DNA of 64,000 bases from Mucilaginibacter lacusdianchii (lineage in GTDB: Bacteria > Bacteroidota > Bacteroidia > Sphingobacteriales > Sphingobacteriaceae): the NCBI RefSeq assembly GCF_009770985.1, contig NZ_WSRW01000002.1, positions 1,240,001-1,304,000 of the forward strand, written 5' to 3'. The notes under the pieces were generated by a model. It had not been told where the DNA came from and made no database searches. It saw nothing but the letters and a program-made list of their open reading frames with translations. Positions 35,972 through 44,743 of the stretch are shown here, piece by piece. The translations under genes and the position numbers were made by a program. Each line of letters begins with the position of its first letter. Position 1 is the stretch's first letter.

Positions 35972-37225
35972 ATGAAGATTGATAAACATTTGTGGATACT
36001 GGTGCTGGTATGTGTCATTAACTCCATGGGCTTTGGCATTATTGTACCACTACTTTACTCGTATGGTAAAAAGTTCGGACTTAATGAGCAGACTATTGGT
36101 ATACTAACCGCAACTTTTTCGGTAGCCCAGTTCTTTGCCACACCATTAATGGGGGCGCTATCAGATAAATGGGGGCGCAAGCCATTACTTGCTATAAGTT
36201 TGGCGGGTACCTGTGCTTCCTTCCTGATGTTTGCTATGGCACAAAACTTGGTTATGTTATTTGCCGCACGCTTGCTGGATGGCATTACCGGTGGCAACAT
36301 TTCGGTAGCCCAAGCTATGGTGTCAGACACCTCTACACCCGAAGACCGGGCCAAAAAGTTTGGCATTTTAAGCTCGGCATTCGGCTTCGGTTTTGTAATT
36401 GGCCCAGCTATTGGAGGACTGCTCAGTAAACTTGGGCTACAGGCACCCTTTTATTTTGCGGCTGGCATCGCCTTAATTGGCTCCCTTTGCGCTACATTTT
36501 TACTAAAAGAAACACATGGTAAGGTAGAGGCAGGAAACAAGAACCAAGAGACAAGAAATGGGAACAGTTTCAAAAATAAAGATACACATAACAGAAAACC
36601 CACAACAGAAAACTCACAAAAATCTAAGCGCAAGTTCACCTTTGCATCGCTTATTACCGCTATAAAAATGCCGGTTATAGGTACGGCTGTGATCACGGGG
36701 TTCTTTTTAACCATGGCACAGTTTACCATGATTGTTGGTTTCCAAACGTTCTCGGTAGATAAGCTTAAACTTACCCCTTCACAAATTGGCCTTATATATG
36801 CCGGATTTGGTATTACGGGTATTTTGATGCAGCTGTGCGTGCCGTTAATTACCAAGTTGATCAAGTCCCGAACGGTTATACTATTGCTGTCTACGCTGGT
36901 TTGTTTAGTGGCTATGCTTTTAACCGGCTTGGTTAGTGCGGTATTTATTTTCATCGCCTGCATGTACATTTACGGATTGTTTAACGGCTTGCGCAATCCT
37001 ATGCTTAATGCCATCATTGCCGACCATAATGATGATGACATGCAAGGCGAAATATTGGGCGTCAACCAATCGTATGCCTCTGTAGGGCAAACCTTGGGAC
37101 CAATTGCAGCAGGTTTGGTAACCGCTATTTCGGTAAACACCACGTTCTTTTTGTCGGCATTTTTTATTCTAATTGGTTTTTTACTTACTTTTCGGCTAAA
37201 ATCCAAAGAGCAACAAACTGCCTAG
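35972..37225 (+). CDS. MFS transporter, DHA1/TetA-like
   Basis: A 417-residue drug/metabolite antiporter of 12 helices. Motif A is GALSDKWGRKP (61-71), motif C-like GFVIGPAIGGLL follows at about 140-151. The central cytoplasmic loop (about 183-222) is unusually low in complexity: NQETRNGNSFKNKDTHNRKP then TTENSQKSKRK, encoded by purine-rich DNA resembling the dispersed AACCAAGAGACAAGA units. Transport of tetracycline-like compounds or endogenous metabolites is possible; substrate unknown. A two-base gap separates it from marC-like gene. Confidence 0.87.
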   Translation: MKIDKHLWILVLVCVINSMGFGIIVPLLYSYGKKFGLNEQTIGILTATFSVAQFFATPLMGALSDKWGRKPLLAISLAGTCASFLMFAMAQNLVMLFAARLLDGITGGNISVAQAMVSDTSTPEDRAKKFGILSSAFGFGFVIGPAIGGLLSKLGLQAPFYFAAGIALIGSLCATFLLKETHGKVEAGNKNQETRNGNSFKNKDTHNRKPTTENSQKSKRKFTFASLITAIKMPVIGTAVITGFFLTMAQFTMIVGFQTFSVDKLKLTPSQIGLIYAGFGITGILMQLCVPLITKLIKSRTVILLLSTLVCLVAMLLTGLVSAVFIFIACMYIYGLFNGLRNPMLNAIIADHNDDDMQGEILGVNQSYASVGQTLGPIAAGLVTAISVNTTFFLSAFFILIGFLLTFRLKSKEQQTA

Positions 37226-37227
37226 CT

Positions 37228-37800
37228 ATGCCAACTTTTGATCCACGCCAGATTTTATCCATCACCATGATTTTGTTTGCCATAATTGATATAGTGGGTA
37301 CTATACCCATTATCATCGAACTAAGGCAACGGGCTGGTCATATAGAGTCGGAAAAAGCATCTATTGCGGTATTGGTACTGATGATAGCCTTTTTATTTGT
37401 GGGCGAAGAATTATTGAAACTAATCGGCTTGGATATTTCGTCCTTCGCCATAGCGGGTTCGTTAGTCATTTTCATCATCGCCATGGAAATGATTTTGGGT
37501 ATTAAATTTTTTAAGGAAGATGATGTACCGCAAACTGTATCCATTGTGCCGCTGGCTTTTCCGCTTATAGCCGGCGCAGGTACCATGACAACGTTGCTAT
37601 CGCTTAAATCACAGTATGCTACATCTAACATTATTGTGGCTATTATTTTGAATACGCTGGTTGTTTACATCGTACTTAAAAACACCAAACGCTTAGAGAG
37701 GCTTTTTGGCAAAACCGGATTAAACGTACTACGTAAAGCTTTTGGTGTAATTTTGCTGGCTATCGCTATTAAATTGTTTAGAAGCAATAGCGGGCTATAA
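37228..37800 (+). CDS. MarC family membrane protein
   Basis: A 190-residue, six-helix inner-membrane protein of the MarC/UPF0056 family (PF01914): ILFAIIDIVGTIPIIIELRQ near the N-terminus, a central FAIAGSLVIFIIAMEMILG, the family tract PLAFPLIAGAGTMTTLLSL and a closing LRKAFGVILLAIAIKLF. The transported substrate and role are unknown; earlier links to multiple antibiotic resistance were not supported. It is two bases after the MFS gene and surely co-transcribed with it. Confidence 0.88.
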   Translation: MPTFDPRQILSITMILFAIIDIVGTIPIIIELRQRAGHIESEKASIAVLVLMIAFLFVGEELLKLIGLDISSFAIAGSLVIFIIAMEMILGIKFFKEDDVPQTVSIVPLAFPLIAGAGTMTTLLSLKSQYATSNIIVAIILNTLVVYIVLKNTKRLERLFGKTGLNVLRKAFGVILLAIAIKLFRSNSGL

Positions 37801-37806
37801 GTAACT

Positions 37807-39645
37807 CTAAATTATACCATGTAACGCCCCGCCTTTGGCTCCCATTTGATCCACCAACTTTTCAACCTGCGGGTCTTTTTCCAACACCGGTGCATGTTGA
37901 GGCTTGATGCGGGCATTGATAATAAGCGGACCACGGCACCCCCAGTGCTTATGCTCGGTAAAACTGCGGATGCCATAAATATCATGCGACGGGTTACTGC
38001 GCGTGAAAGTTACCCACACCAGGTTGTTGATATTTTGCGCCGTAAAGCCGGCGTCATCACAAAATACCATCAGTGGCAAGCCCGATAAATCTTCGTCTTT
38101 AAGGTAATCATCCAATATACCGATGGCGCTTGCCAAATCTTCTTCATGCAGGTACTTGGGCACTTCTACCGCCAATACACCAGGGATAGCCATTTTGAAG
38201 ATGTTGAATGGCCGTGGCAAACTAAATCCAGCAGGTAGTTCTGTCCATAGTTCACGCTTCTTATCGCCAGCCACTGTAATAGCTACCTTGCTGCCGCTGT
38301 TTAGTCCGCTGCCACTGTAATCAAGCGTATCGATGGTGGTTTTGGTATAAAAGTGCAGGTCGCGGGTTAGATCCACACGCTCTAGTACATGTTTTAAAAA
38401 GCCAGTCAAATCGTGAATATCCAATGCAGGATTATCTTCTTTAGCAGCAATAAACAGGTACTTCGCCAAGCTCAACTGGTTTTTGCCGAGGATATGATTG
38501 GCAATGGTCAGTATCTCCTGCGGGCGGCGTTCTTTTAAATAAGGCGTGTAACGCTCGCTACCAATAGCAAACAGTAGCGGGTGCACTCCTGCGGCATCTA
38601 CGGCATTTACAGCATGCAAGCCCGGAATTTCAGACGGTAATGCCGAGCCGGTAATTTCATGTATCAGGGCGCCAAAGCTGGTATCTTCTTGCGGGGGTCT
38701 ACCCACCACGGTGAATGACCATACAGCATCTTTACGATGATACACATTATGCACCTTCATTAACGGAAAAGGATGCGTTAAGCTATAGTATCCCAAGTGA
38801 TCGCCAAAAGGGCCTTCGGGCTTATTTTCATGCGGCATTACCGTACCAGTTATTACAAAATCAGCATCGGCCGAAATACAGAAGCCTTCTGCATCATAAA
38901 AGTACCGGAAACGGCGGTTACCCAAAGCACCGGCAAAAGTCATTTCAGACAAACCCTCGGGCAAAGGCATCACAGCGGCTACCGGATGCGATGGCGGCCC
39001 GCCTACAAAGATGCTTACTTTTAACGGTTGCCCTTTGGCATTAGCTTTGGTTTGATGCACACCTATGCCGCGGTGTAACTGGTAATGCAATCCTATTTCG
39101 TTGTCTTGTGTATACTCATTGCCACCCAACTGAATGCGGTACATGCCCAAATTGGCATTCATGATACCTGGCTTGTCGGCATCTTCGGTATATACCTGCG
39201 GCATGGTTACAAACGGGCCACCATCCATGGGCCAGTTTACAATTTGTGGCAATGCGCTGATTTGAGTACGGCCAAAATTAATGGGCGCACTCTTCCCCAC
39301 TTTCATGGGCAGCGCAGATAAAGCCGTGAGCGCCACATTAGCATAGCTGAATGGCCGCTTTATAGCTTTAACCGGATCAGTTTTTAAATCAACTAGTGTT
39401 TTAATCTTATCCAGCGTGTCACGGAAAATAAATTTCGATCGCTCCAGTGTACCAAACAGGTTTGACACTGCCGGAAACTTACTGCCTTTTACATTTTCGA
39501 ACAAAATAGCCGGCCCCTCGTGCTCAAACACACGCAGGTGTATAGCGGCCATTTGCAGGTAAGGGTCTACCTCTTCTTTAATACGAATTAGATGACCATG
39601 TTTTTCCAGATCGGCAATGCATGCTTGTAAACTTGGGTATCCCAT
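37807..39645 (-). CDS. UbiD-family prenylated-FMN (de)carboxylase
   Basis: A 612-residue member of the UbiD family, which (de)carboxylates aromatic or unsaturated acids using prenylated FMN; Bacteroidota members are often labelled menaquinone-biosynthesis decarboxylase. Visible family tracts are EGPAILFENVKGSKFPAVSN (about 37-56), NMGPFGDHLGYYS-like region (KPEGPFGDHLGYYSLTHP), IHEITGSALPSEIPGLHAVN and, near the C-terminus, RSNPSHDIYGIRSFTEHKHW followed by GCRGPLIINARIKP. No ubiX (flavin prenyltransferase) gene is in the window. Converges on the MarC gene with six bases between stops. Biological substrate uncertain. Confidence 0.87.
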   Translation of the reverse strand: MGYPSLQACIADLEKHGHLIRIKEEVDPYLQMAAIHLRVFEHEGPAILFENVKGSKFPAVSNLFGTLERSKFIFRDTLDKIKTLVDLKTDPVKAIKRPFSYANVALTALSALPMKVGKSAPINFGRTQISALPQIVNWPMDGGPFVTMPQVYTEDADKPGIMNANLGMYRIQLGGNEYTQDNEIGLHYQLHRGIGVHQTKANAKGQPLKVSIFVGGPPSHPVAAVMPLPEGLSEMTFAGALGNRRFRYFYDAEGFCISADADFVITGTVMPHENKPEGPFGDHLGYYSLTHPFPLMKVHNVYHRKDAVWSFTVVGRPPQEDTSFGALIHEITGSALPSEIPGLHAVNAVDAAGVHPLLFAIGSERYTPYLKERRPQEILTIANHILGKNQLSLAKYLFIAAKEDNPALDIHDLTGFLKHVLERVDLTRDLHFYTKTTIDTLDYSGSGLNSGSKVAITVAGDKKRELWTELPAGFSLPRPFNIFKMAIPGVLAVEVPKYLHEEDLASAIGILDDYLKDEDLSGLPLMVFCDDAGFTAQNINNLVWVTFTRSNPSHDIYGIRSFTEHKHWGCRGPLIINARIKPQHAPVLEKDPQVEKLVDQMGAKGGALHGII

Positions 39646-39761
39646 TTACTGGTAATTGAATTAAGCATCAAAATTACTTAAAAATGCACTACAACAATCG
39701 GGTTTGAAGTTTTTGAAACTATTTTGACTTCTATATGCTTTTAATTAAAAACATTAACCCT

Positions 39762-40211
39762 ATGGAAAATAACGAATTAAAGCTGGGTACAGAAAAAGAT
39801 TTTGCTGTTCCTGTTGAAAGATTGTACCAAGCCTGGATAACGGAAGAAGATTTGAAACAGTGGTGGAAACCATCCGAAAATCACCTGGTATCGGTAGAAA
39901 ATGATGTACGCGTGGGCGGACAAGTACGTTACGAGTTTGAAGGAAAAGATAACCAGAAAGACTTAGTTATTTTGGGTGAGTACAAAGAAGTAGAAGAAAA
40001 CAAAAAGCTGGTTTATACCTGGAATTGGGATGTACAAAGCGATGCTATTCCACTTAGTGAACACGTGCTTACCATTGAATTTATTGGAGATGGCGACAAC
40101 AGCAAGCTGCGGGTAACGCAAGAAAATAAAGAAGAAGATGAGTCGGTTAAACCGCATGAGCACGGCTGGGAAAAATCATTAAACGATTTACAGGCTTATC
40201 TGAGCAAGTAA
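39762..40211 (+). CDS. SRPBCC (AHSA1-like) domain protein
   Basis: A 149-residue single-domain protein of the START/Bet v 1 superfamily: FAVPVERLYQAWITEEDLKQ followed by WWKPSENH, then VRVGGQVRYEFEG, GEYKEVEENKKLVYTWNWD and a C-terminal helix GWEKSLNDLQAYLSK. These bind hydrophobic ligands or act as Hsp90 co-chaperone-like proteins; specific role unknown. The ATG at 39762 (MENNELKLG) is chosen over one nine codons upstream because the family begins here. A terminator follows at once and abuts the next gene. Confidence 0.85.
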   Translation: MENNELKLGTEKDFAVPVERLYQAWITEEDLKQWWKPSENHLVSVENDVRVGGQVRYEFEGKDNQKDLVILGEYKEVEENKKLVYTWNWDVQSDAIPLSEHVLTIEFIGDGDNSKLRVTQENKEEDESVKPHEHGWEKSLNDLQAYLSK

Positions 40212-40235
40212 TCTTGATAAAAAATGATATTTTAG

Positions 40236-40263
40236 GCAGTGCTTTAACCAGCACTGCTTTTTT
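40236..40263 (+). terminator. terminator directly abutting the M28 peptidase start codon
   Basis: GCAGTGCT (40236-40243) and AGCACTGC (40250-40257) form a stem followed by six T (40258-40263); the next base is the A of the M28 gene's ATG. Confidence 0.75.
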
Positions 40264-41913
40264 ATGCGTTTAAAAAATAAATTTATAATAAGCGCAATTG
40301 CTATCAGCACTGCGCTTTCTGCCTCCGCTCAAATTAAACCCGATAATATACCCGGTTTAACCGCTCAAGTCTATAGTAGCTATGTAAAAACATTAGCTTC
40401 CGACGAATTTGAAGGCCGTTTACCCTTTAGCAAAGGCGAAACCAAAACCATCAATTACTTAGAGCAACAGTTTAAAACACTGGGTCTGGAACCCGGCAAC
40501 AACGGTAGCTACTTTCAGGATGTACCCATGGTGTCTATCAGTACCAACCCCAATCCTAAAATGAGTATTTCAGCTTCCGATAATTCATTTGATTTAGAGG
40601 GATTAAAGGATTATGTGCTTTGGACACGCCGCACCGAGCCATCTATTAAACTGGAAAACGACGAACTGGTATTTGCAGGCTTTGGCATTACCGCACCGGA
40701 ATTTAACCATGATGATTATGCCGGACTAGATGTGAAAGGCAAGATTGTAGTGGTATTAATTAACGACCCTGGTTATTACGATGCCAAACAGTTTAAAGGC
40801 AAAACCATGACTTATTACGGCCGATGGACATATAAGTATGATGAAGCCGCCCGCCATGGCGCAAAAGGCTGCCTGATTATACATGATACCGGACCTGCCG
40901 CTTATGGTTTTGGCGTGGTGGCCAACAGTTGGAAAGCCACTAAACTGTACTTGGACCCACGCGGACATGAAAGTTACAAATGCGCCATCGAAGGCTGGTT
41001 TACCCTACCCGCTGCCGAACGTGTATTGCAGGCCGCTGGTACCAATTATAAAACATTGCTGAACCAAGCTTTAAAAAGCGATTTTAAAGTCCGTCCGTTA
41101 GCTCTAAAATTAAGCACCTCACTCACCCTAACTACACAATACAAACAATCACACAACGTAGTAGCCAAAATTCCGGGTACTAAAAAGCCGGACGAATGCA
41201 TTATTTACTCGGCCCACTGGGATCATTTAGGTATTGGCAAGCCAGATGCTAAAGGCGATACCATTTATAACGGTGCCGGCGATAATGCCACCGGCACAGC
41301 GGCTTTACTTACGCTAGCCAAAGCTTTTAAGAGCCAAAAAGTAAAACCCGAACGTACCATATTATTTTTATCGGTAACGGCTGAAGAGCAGGGTTTATGG
41401 GGATCAGCCTATTATGCTGAAAACCCTATTTTTCCGAAGGAAAAAACGGTAGCCAACATTAATATGGACATGCTGTTCCCATACGGCAAAACCATGGATA
41501 TTTCACTGATTGGTGAGGGGCAGTCAGAACTGGAAGATTACCTGGCTATTGCCGCTAAACAGCAAGGCCGATATGTAGCGCCGGAACCTGATCCATCAAA
41601 AGGCCTGTACTTCCGGTCAGACCATTTCAACTTTGCCAAAATCGGTATCCCTGCATTATACACCGAAACAGGGATTGATATACCCGGAAAAGGCAAAGCA
41701 TATGGTCGCAAGTTACAGGATGACTTTACCGCTAATGTGTATCATAAACCAGCAGATGAGTATAATGCCGCAACCTGGGATGTAAGCGGTAGCATACTGG
41801 ATTTGCAATTGTTATTTAACGTTGGTAGAAAGCTGGCTTACTCAACCACCCTTTGGCCCAAATGGAAACCCAATTCAGAATTCAGGGCCATCCGTGAAAA
41901 GTATATGAAATAA
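40264..41913 (+). CDS. M28 family zinc metallopeptidase, secreted
   Basis: A 549-residue exported aminopeptidase-like protein. A signal peptide ends LSASAQ (about residue 23). The N-terminal part contains DEFEGRLPFSKGETKTINYL and a PA-type insert; the peptidase core has HWDHLGIG (zinc His and Asp), GAGDNATGTAALLTL (bridging Asp), SVTAEEQGLWGSAYY (catalytic Glu) and YFRSDHFNFAKIGIPALYTE with the last ligands. These enzymes release N-terminal residues in the periplasm or outside. The start ATG follows a terminator with no gap, so its promoter is not obvious. Confidence 0.9.
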   Translation: MRLKNKFIISAIAISTALSASAQIKPDNIPGLTAQVYSSYVKTLASDEFEGRLPFSKGETKTINYLEQQFKTLGLEPGNNGSYFQDVPMVSISTNPNPKMSISASDNSFDLEGLKDYVLWTRRTEPSIKLENDELVFAGFGITAPEFNHDDYAGLDVKGKIVVVLINDPGYYDAKQFKGKTMTYYGRWTYKYDEAARHGAKGCLIIHDTGPAAYGFGVVANSWKATKLYLDPRGHESYKCAIEGWFTLPAAERVLQAAGTNYKTLLNQALKSDFKVRPLALKLSTSLTLTTQYKQSHNVVAKIPGTKKPDECIIYSAHWDHLGIGKPDAKGDTIYNGAGDNATGTAALLTLAKAFKSQKVKPERTILFLSVTAEEQGLWGSAYYAENPIFPKEKTVANINMDMLFPYGKTMDISLIGEGQSELEDYLAIAAKQQGRYVAPEPDPSKGLYFRSDHFNFAKIGIPALYTETGIDIPGKGKAYGRKLQDDFTANVYHKPADEYNAATWDVSGSILDLQLLFNVGRKLAYSTTLWPKWKPNSEFRAIREKYMK

Positions 41914-41917
41914 AAAC

Positions 41918-41952
41918 AAGAAAGGCTGTTATAACCAATAACAGCCTTTCTT
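41918..41952 (+). terminator. terminator after the M28 gene
   Basis: A perfect 15-bp stem AAGAAAGGCTGTTAT / ATAACAGCCTTTCTT with loop AACCA. It overlaps the stop codon of the convergent small gene at 41951. Confidence 0.85.
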
Positions 41953-42061
41953 ATTTACCAGCGCAGGACTTAACATACAGGAATATCCCTACCCAAACCA
42001 ATCCTTTGATCAGAAAGAACAGAAAGCCTGCCACCCCTACGCGTTTAAGCCATTTAACCAT
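41951..42061 (-). CDS. 36-residue single-span membrane protein
   Basis: Reads MVKWLKRVGVAGFLFFLIKG then LVWVGIFLYVKSCAGK: a basic N-terminus, one long hydrophobic segment with a central IKG break, and a short tail with a cysteine. I recall similar very short KWLKRxGxAGFLFFLIKG proteins in other Bacteroidota genomes, though not by name. Its ATG is at 42059-42061 and the stop codon sits on the M28 terminator stem. Too short for usual gene callers; the conserved-looking motif supports it. Confidence 0.7.
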   Translation of the reverse strand: MVKWLKRVGVAGFLFFLIKGLVWVGIFLYVKSCAGK

Positions 42062-42179
42062 ATACTTTATTTACTTTGAAGTACGGGCAAAGGTAACAGT
42101 TTAGTTGTTTGGTGATAAGGGTATTGATATTATTGATAAAGGATATAAGATGATTATTGGAAGTTTTTAACGTTTGTCC

Positions 42180-43937
42180 TTATTCTTTGGGTTTGCCCAG
42201 CATCAGTTCTTTAATCATTTTTACCGGCGCACTGCCATAGCTTAAAAACTTCTCGTTAAAGGCTTTCAGCTTATACTTGTCGCCCAGCTTTTTTTGATAC
42301 TCAGTGCGCAGGTCCATTATCTCTTTATAGCCGGTAAAATAGCTGGTTAACTGTACACTGGTTACGCTTACCCGTTTCCATTTGCCTTCGGCTTCGGCCT
42401 GTTGTTGGAAGGCTTCGTGTGTAAGCATTCTGATAGCCTGTTCTTTGCTCATGTTAGCCACATGCACACTATAATCTAATATGGTATTACATACCGAACG
42501 CAAATGCCATTTGTACCACATCAGGCGCATCTCGGGTTCGTTGTTTCCAAAACCGGCATCCAGCATCATGGGCTCGGTGTATACCGCCCAACCTTCAATC
42601 ATGGCACCGTTTTGGAAAATGGATTTAATTAAACTTGGCGCTTTATTGGAATAAACCAATTGGGTGTAATGCCCAGGTATAGCTTCATGAATACACAAAA
42701 TTTGAAGTATGTATTGATTGTATTCGCGCAAATAACTTTCGGCCCTTGCAGGTGCCCAGCCGGCTAAACTGCCTACGTTAAAGTAAGTGTTACCACCCTT
42801 ATCATACGGACCCGGCGAACTTACCGATGCACCGGCTACGCCAGCCATGTAGGCAGGCTCTTTACGCACAACTAAAGGCTTACCAGGGTCAAGTGTCAGC
42901 AGGTCTTTTTGTTTAACAAAAGCTTCCAGCTTTGGAATCTGTTTCTCAATAGCCGACTGGAATTCTTCGGGCTTAACATGTTTAGCCGATAAGGTATCTA
43001 TTACACGACCAATCAATTCCAAAGTATCTTTAGGCATTTCGGCCTTGCCAAAATATTTGGGCCATAGTTGGCGGCTCAGTTTAGCCATTTCGCCATGCAA
43101 ATACTTTTTGCGTGTTACTGCAGCATTAAATACCTGCTGGGCTGTTGAGGTAGATTGAATATCAAATTTGAACTTATCCTCATACAGTTCGCGCCCTAGC
43201 CTAAAACTGCGTGGCTTTGCACTTTTTAAGTTAGACAGCCATACTGTAAAACCTCTGATAGCATCAGCCGATTGCTTAGCCCTGGCTAACATTTGCTTTT
43301 GCATAGCGTCAGGAATTTTAGTCTTTTTAAGCGAATCGGCAAAGTCTTTTTCAAAAACACTTACCCCGCCGTTAAGCTGATCTGCCGTTAAATCGGTTAG
43401 TTCGGGCACCGGGTTTTTAATTTGCTTTTGCGCTTCTTTGTAATAAGCCGGCACATTGGCCATCTTTTCATAAAAGTTACGTAAGCGCTTATCCAGCGGT
43501 GCATAGTGCTCGTTTAAAATGTAGGCAAACGTATTGATTACATTATAGGATGATGGATCCCACTCATAATCTCTAAGCGATTTTACGTGCCACTGCATTT
43601 TTTGCAGTTCGTTTTGAATTAATTGATAATCTATTTTATTGGCGTCAGACAAAGACCCCGACGCAAAACGAGCCAGCGAATCCATGTTAGAGCCTGCAAA
43701 TTTGTACAGGTGTTGTAAGTTGGATGTAGTAGGCACTACCAAAATGCTGTCGTATTTATGATAGCCCATTTGTGTAGCTGCGTCAGGATTTTCTTTCCAC
43801 AGGTTTTCCAAAAAATGATTGGTATAGGCATTAAAAGCGGCATCATCATGCCCGCCCTCTTCTGGAGCCATACCATCTTTTTTGCACGACGACAATGCCA
43901 GCATCATGCCAGCCACAGCAAGTATTCGTTTAATCAC
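42180..43937 (-). CDS. DUF885 family lipoprotein, putative zinc peptidase
   Basis: A 585-residue lipoprotein. Start taken as GTG at 43937 (MIKRILAVAGMMLALSSCKK), which gives a lipobox LSSC at Cys18; a longer frame extends 29 codons upstream into the neighbouring gene but lacks a signal. The family is DUF885, with DAATQMGYHKYDS near the N-terminus and CIHEAIPGHYTQLVY, an HExxxGH motif that looks like a zinc site. Function uncertain, possibly a periplasmic peptidase. Follows the metallo-beta-lactamase-fold gene on the same strand by 43 bases. Confidence 0.82.
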   Translation of the reverse strand: MIKRILAVAGMMLALSSCKKDGMAPEEGGHDDAAFNAYTNHFLENLWKENPDAATQMGYHKYDSILVVPTTSNLQHLYKFAGSNMDSLARFASGSLSDANKIDYQLIQNELQKMQWHVKSLRDYEWDPSSYNVINTFAYILNEHYAPLDKRLRNFYEKMANVPAYYKEAQKQIKNPVPELTDLTADQLNGGVSVFEKDFADSLKKTKIPDAMQKQMLARAKQSADAIRGFTVWLSNLKSAKPRSFRLGRELYEDKFKFDIQSTSTAQQVFNAAVTRKKYLHGEMAKLSRQLWPKYFGKAEMPKDTLELIGRVIDTLSAKHVKPEEFQSAIEKQIPKLEAFVKQKDLLTLDPGKPLVVRKEPAYMAGVAGASVSSPGPYDKGGNTYFNVGSLAGWAPARAESYLREYNQYILQILCIHEAIPGHYTQLVYSNKAPSLIKSIFQNGAMIEGWAVYTEPMMLDAGFGNNEPEMRLMWYKWHLRSVCNTILDYSVHVANMSKEQAIRMLTHEAFQQQAEAEGKWKRVSVTSVQLTSYFTGYKEIMDLRTEYQKKLGDKYKLKAFNEKFLSYGSAPVKMIKELMLGKPKE

Positions 43938-43980
43938 GCTAAAATTAGTGTTTTGATGAATGCATAAACGTAAACATTTT

Positions 43981-44679
43981 TTAACGGAAGCCGAACACTT
44001 CCTTAAAAACGTTACAGGCATCAACCATAATAGGTACGCCCTGGCTAAAAACAGCTGTATTAAAGCTGATAGAGGTTAACCGCTTTAAAGTATCAAAACT
44101 TTGATGCAAATTATCATACCGCGGGTTAAGCACCAGGTGTGTATGGTTTTCGGCAATATCTGCCGCAAATAAGATGCCGCCGTTTACCGGGTAAAATAGA
44201 GCTATTTGACCATCCCAATGGCCGGGGGCATGTATTACCTGTAAACCATCAACATCTGGTATATAGTCACCGTCGCTTAACTCAATTACATGCTGTATAG
44301 GATGGTGCTTTATAAAAGGCACCTTTTTGAGCAATGCCAACGCTTTAACCATGCGCTTTACCAGTTTTTTACCGAAGTGATAAGCACGGTCTTCTTTAAT
44401 AAGTATTGCATCATCGGGATGTGCGTATACATTAGCTTGCGTATCGGCCACAATACTGTCCAAATCGCCAGAATGACTGGGCTTGGCATGTGTTATAACA
44501 ATATGTTTAATATCTGTTGGTTTGGAGCCTATTTGCTTAATGGCTTCATATATAAATTTTTTGCTACCAGCCGGGCCAGTATTAATTAATATCAATCCGT
44601 CATCGCGGCGAATGATAAAAATATTAACAAACTGAAGCGGTATCTGGTAAACGTGAAACGTTATAGCTACCAGTTCCAT
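43981..44679 (-). CDS. metallo-beta-lactamase-fold protein with an incomplete metal site
   Basis: A 232-residue protein with the MBL fold: LILINTGPAGSKKFIYEAIK, IKHIVITHAKPSHSGDLDSI and GLQVIHAPGHWDGQIALFYP then GGILFAADIAENH. In active enzymes motif 2 is HxHxDH; here it is H64-A-K66-P-S68-H69, so the second His and the Asp are Lys and Ser. The terminal His motif is replaced by SQGVPI. His154 and Asp174 remain. It is probably non-catalytic or binds a single metal; a redox or ligand-binding role is possible. Its ATG at 44679 is unambiguous. The DUF885 gene lies downstream. Confidence 0.8.
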   Translation of the reverse strand: MELVAITFHVYQIPLQFVNIFIIRRDDGLILINTGPAGSKKFIYEAIKQIGSKPTDIKHIVITHAKPSHSGDLDSIVADTQANVYAHPDDAILIKEDRAYHFGKKLVKRMVKALALLKKVPFIKHHPIQHVIELSDGDYIPDVDGLQVIHAPGHWDGQIALFYPVNGGILFAADIAENHTHLVLNPRYDNLHQSFDTLKRLTSISFNTAVFSQGVPIMVDACNVFKEVFGFR

Positions 44680-44743
44680 AATTTAAGTTTATATCACATC
44701 AACCAACTTTGGGCTGATTTGTTGTTGGGATAAAAGTAACATT

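Noticed and set aside
36451..36969. 172-codon open frame antisense to the MFS gene
   Set aside because: The sense strand encodes a complete MFS family protein; the reverse product has no recognisable domain.
43938..44024. Upstream ATG for the DUF885 protein
   Set aside because: It would overlap the neighbouring gene and destroy the lipoprotein signal that the GTG start gives.
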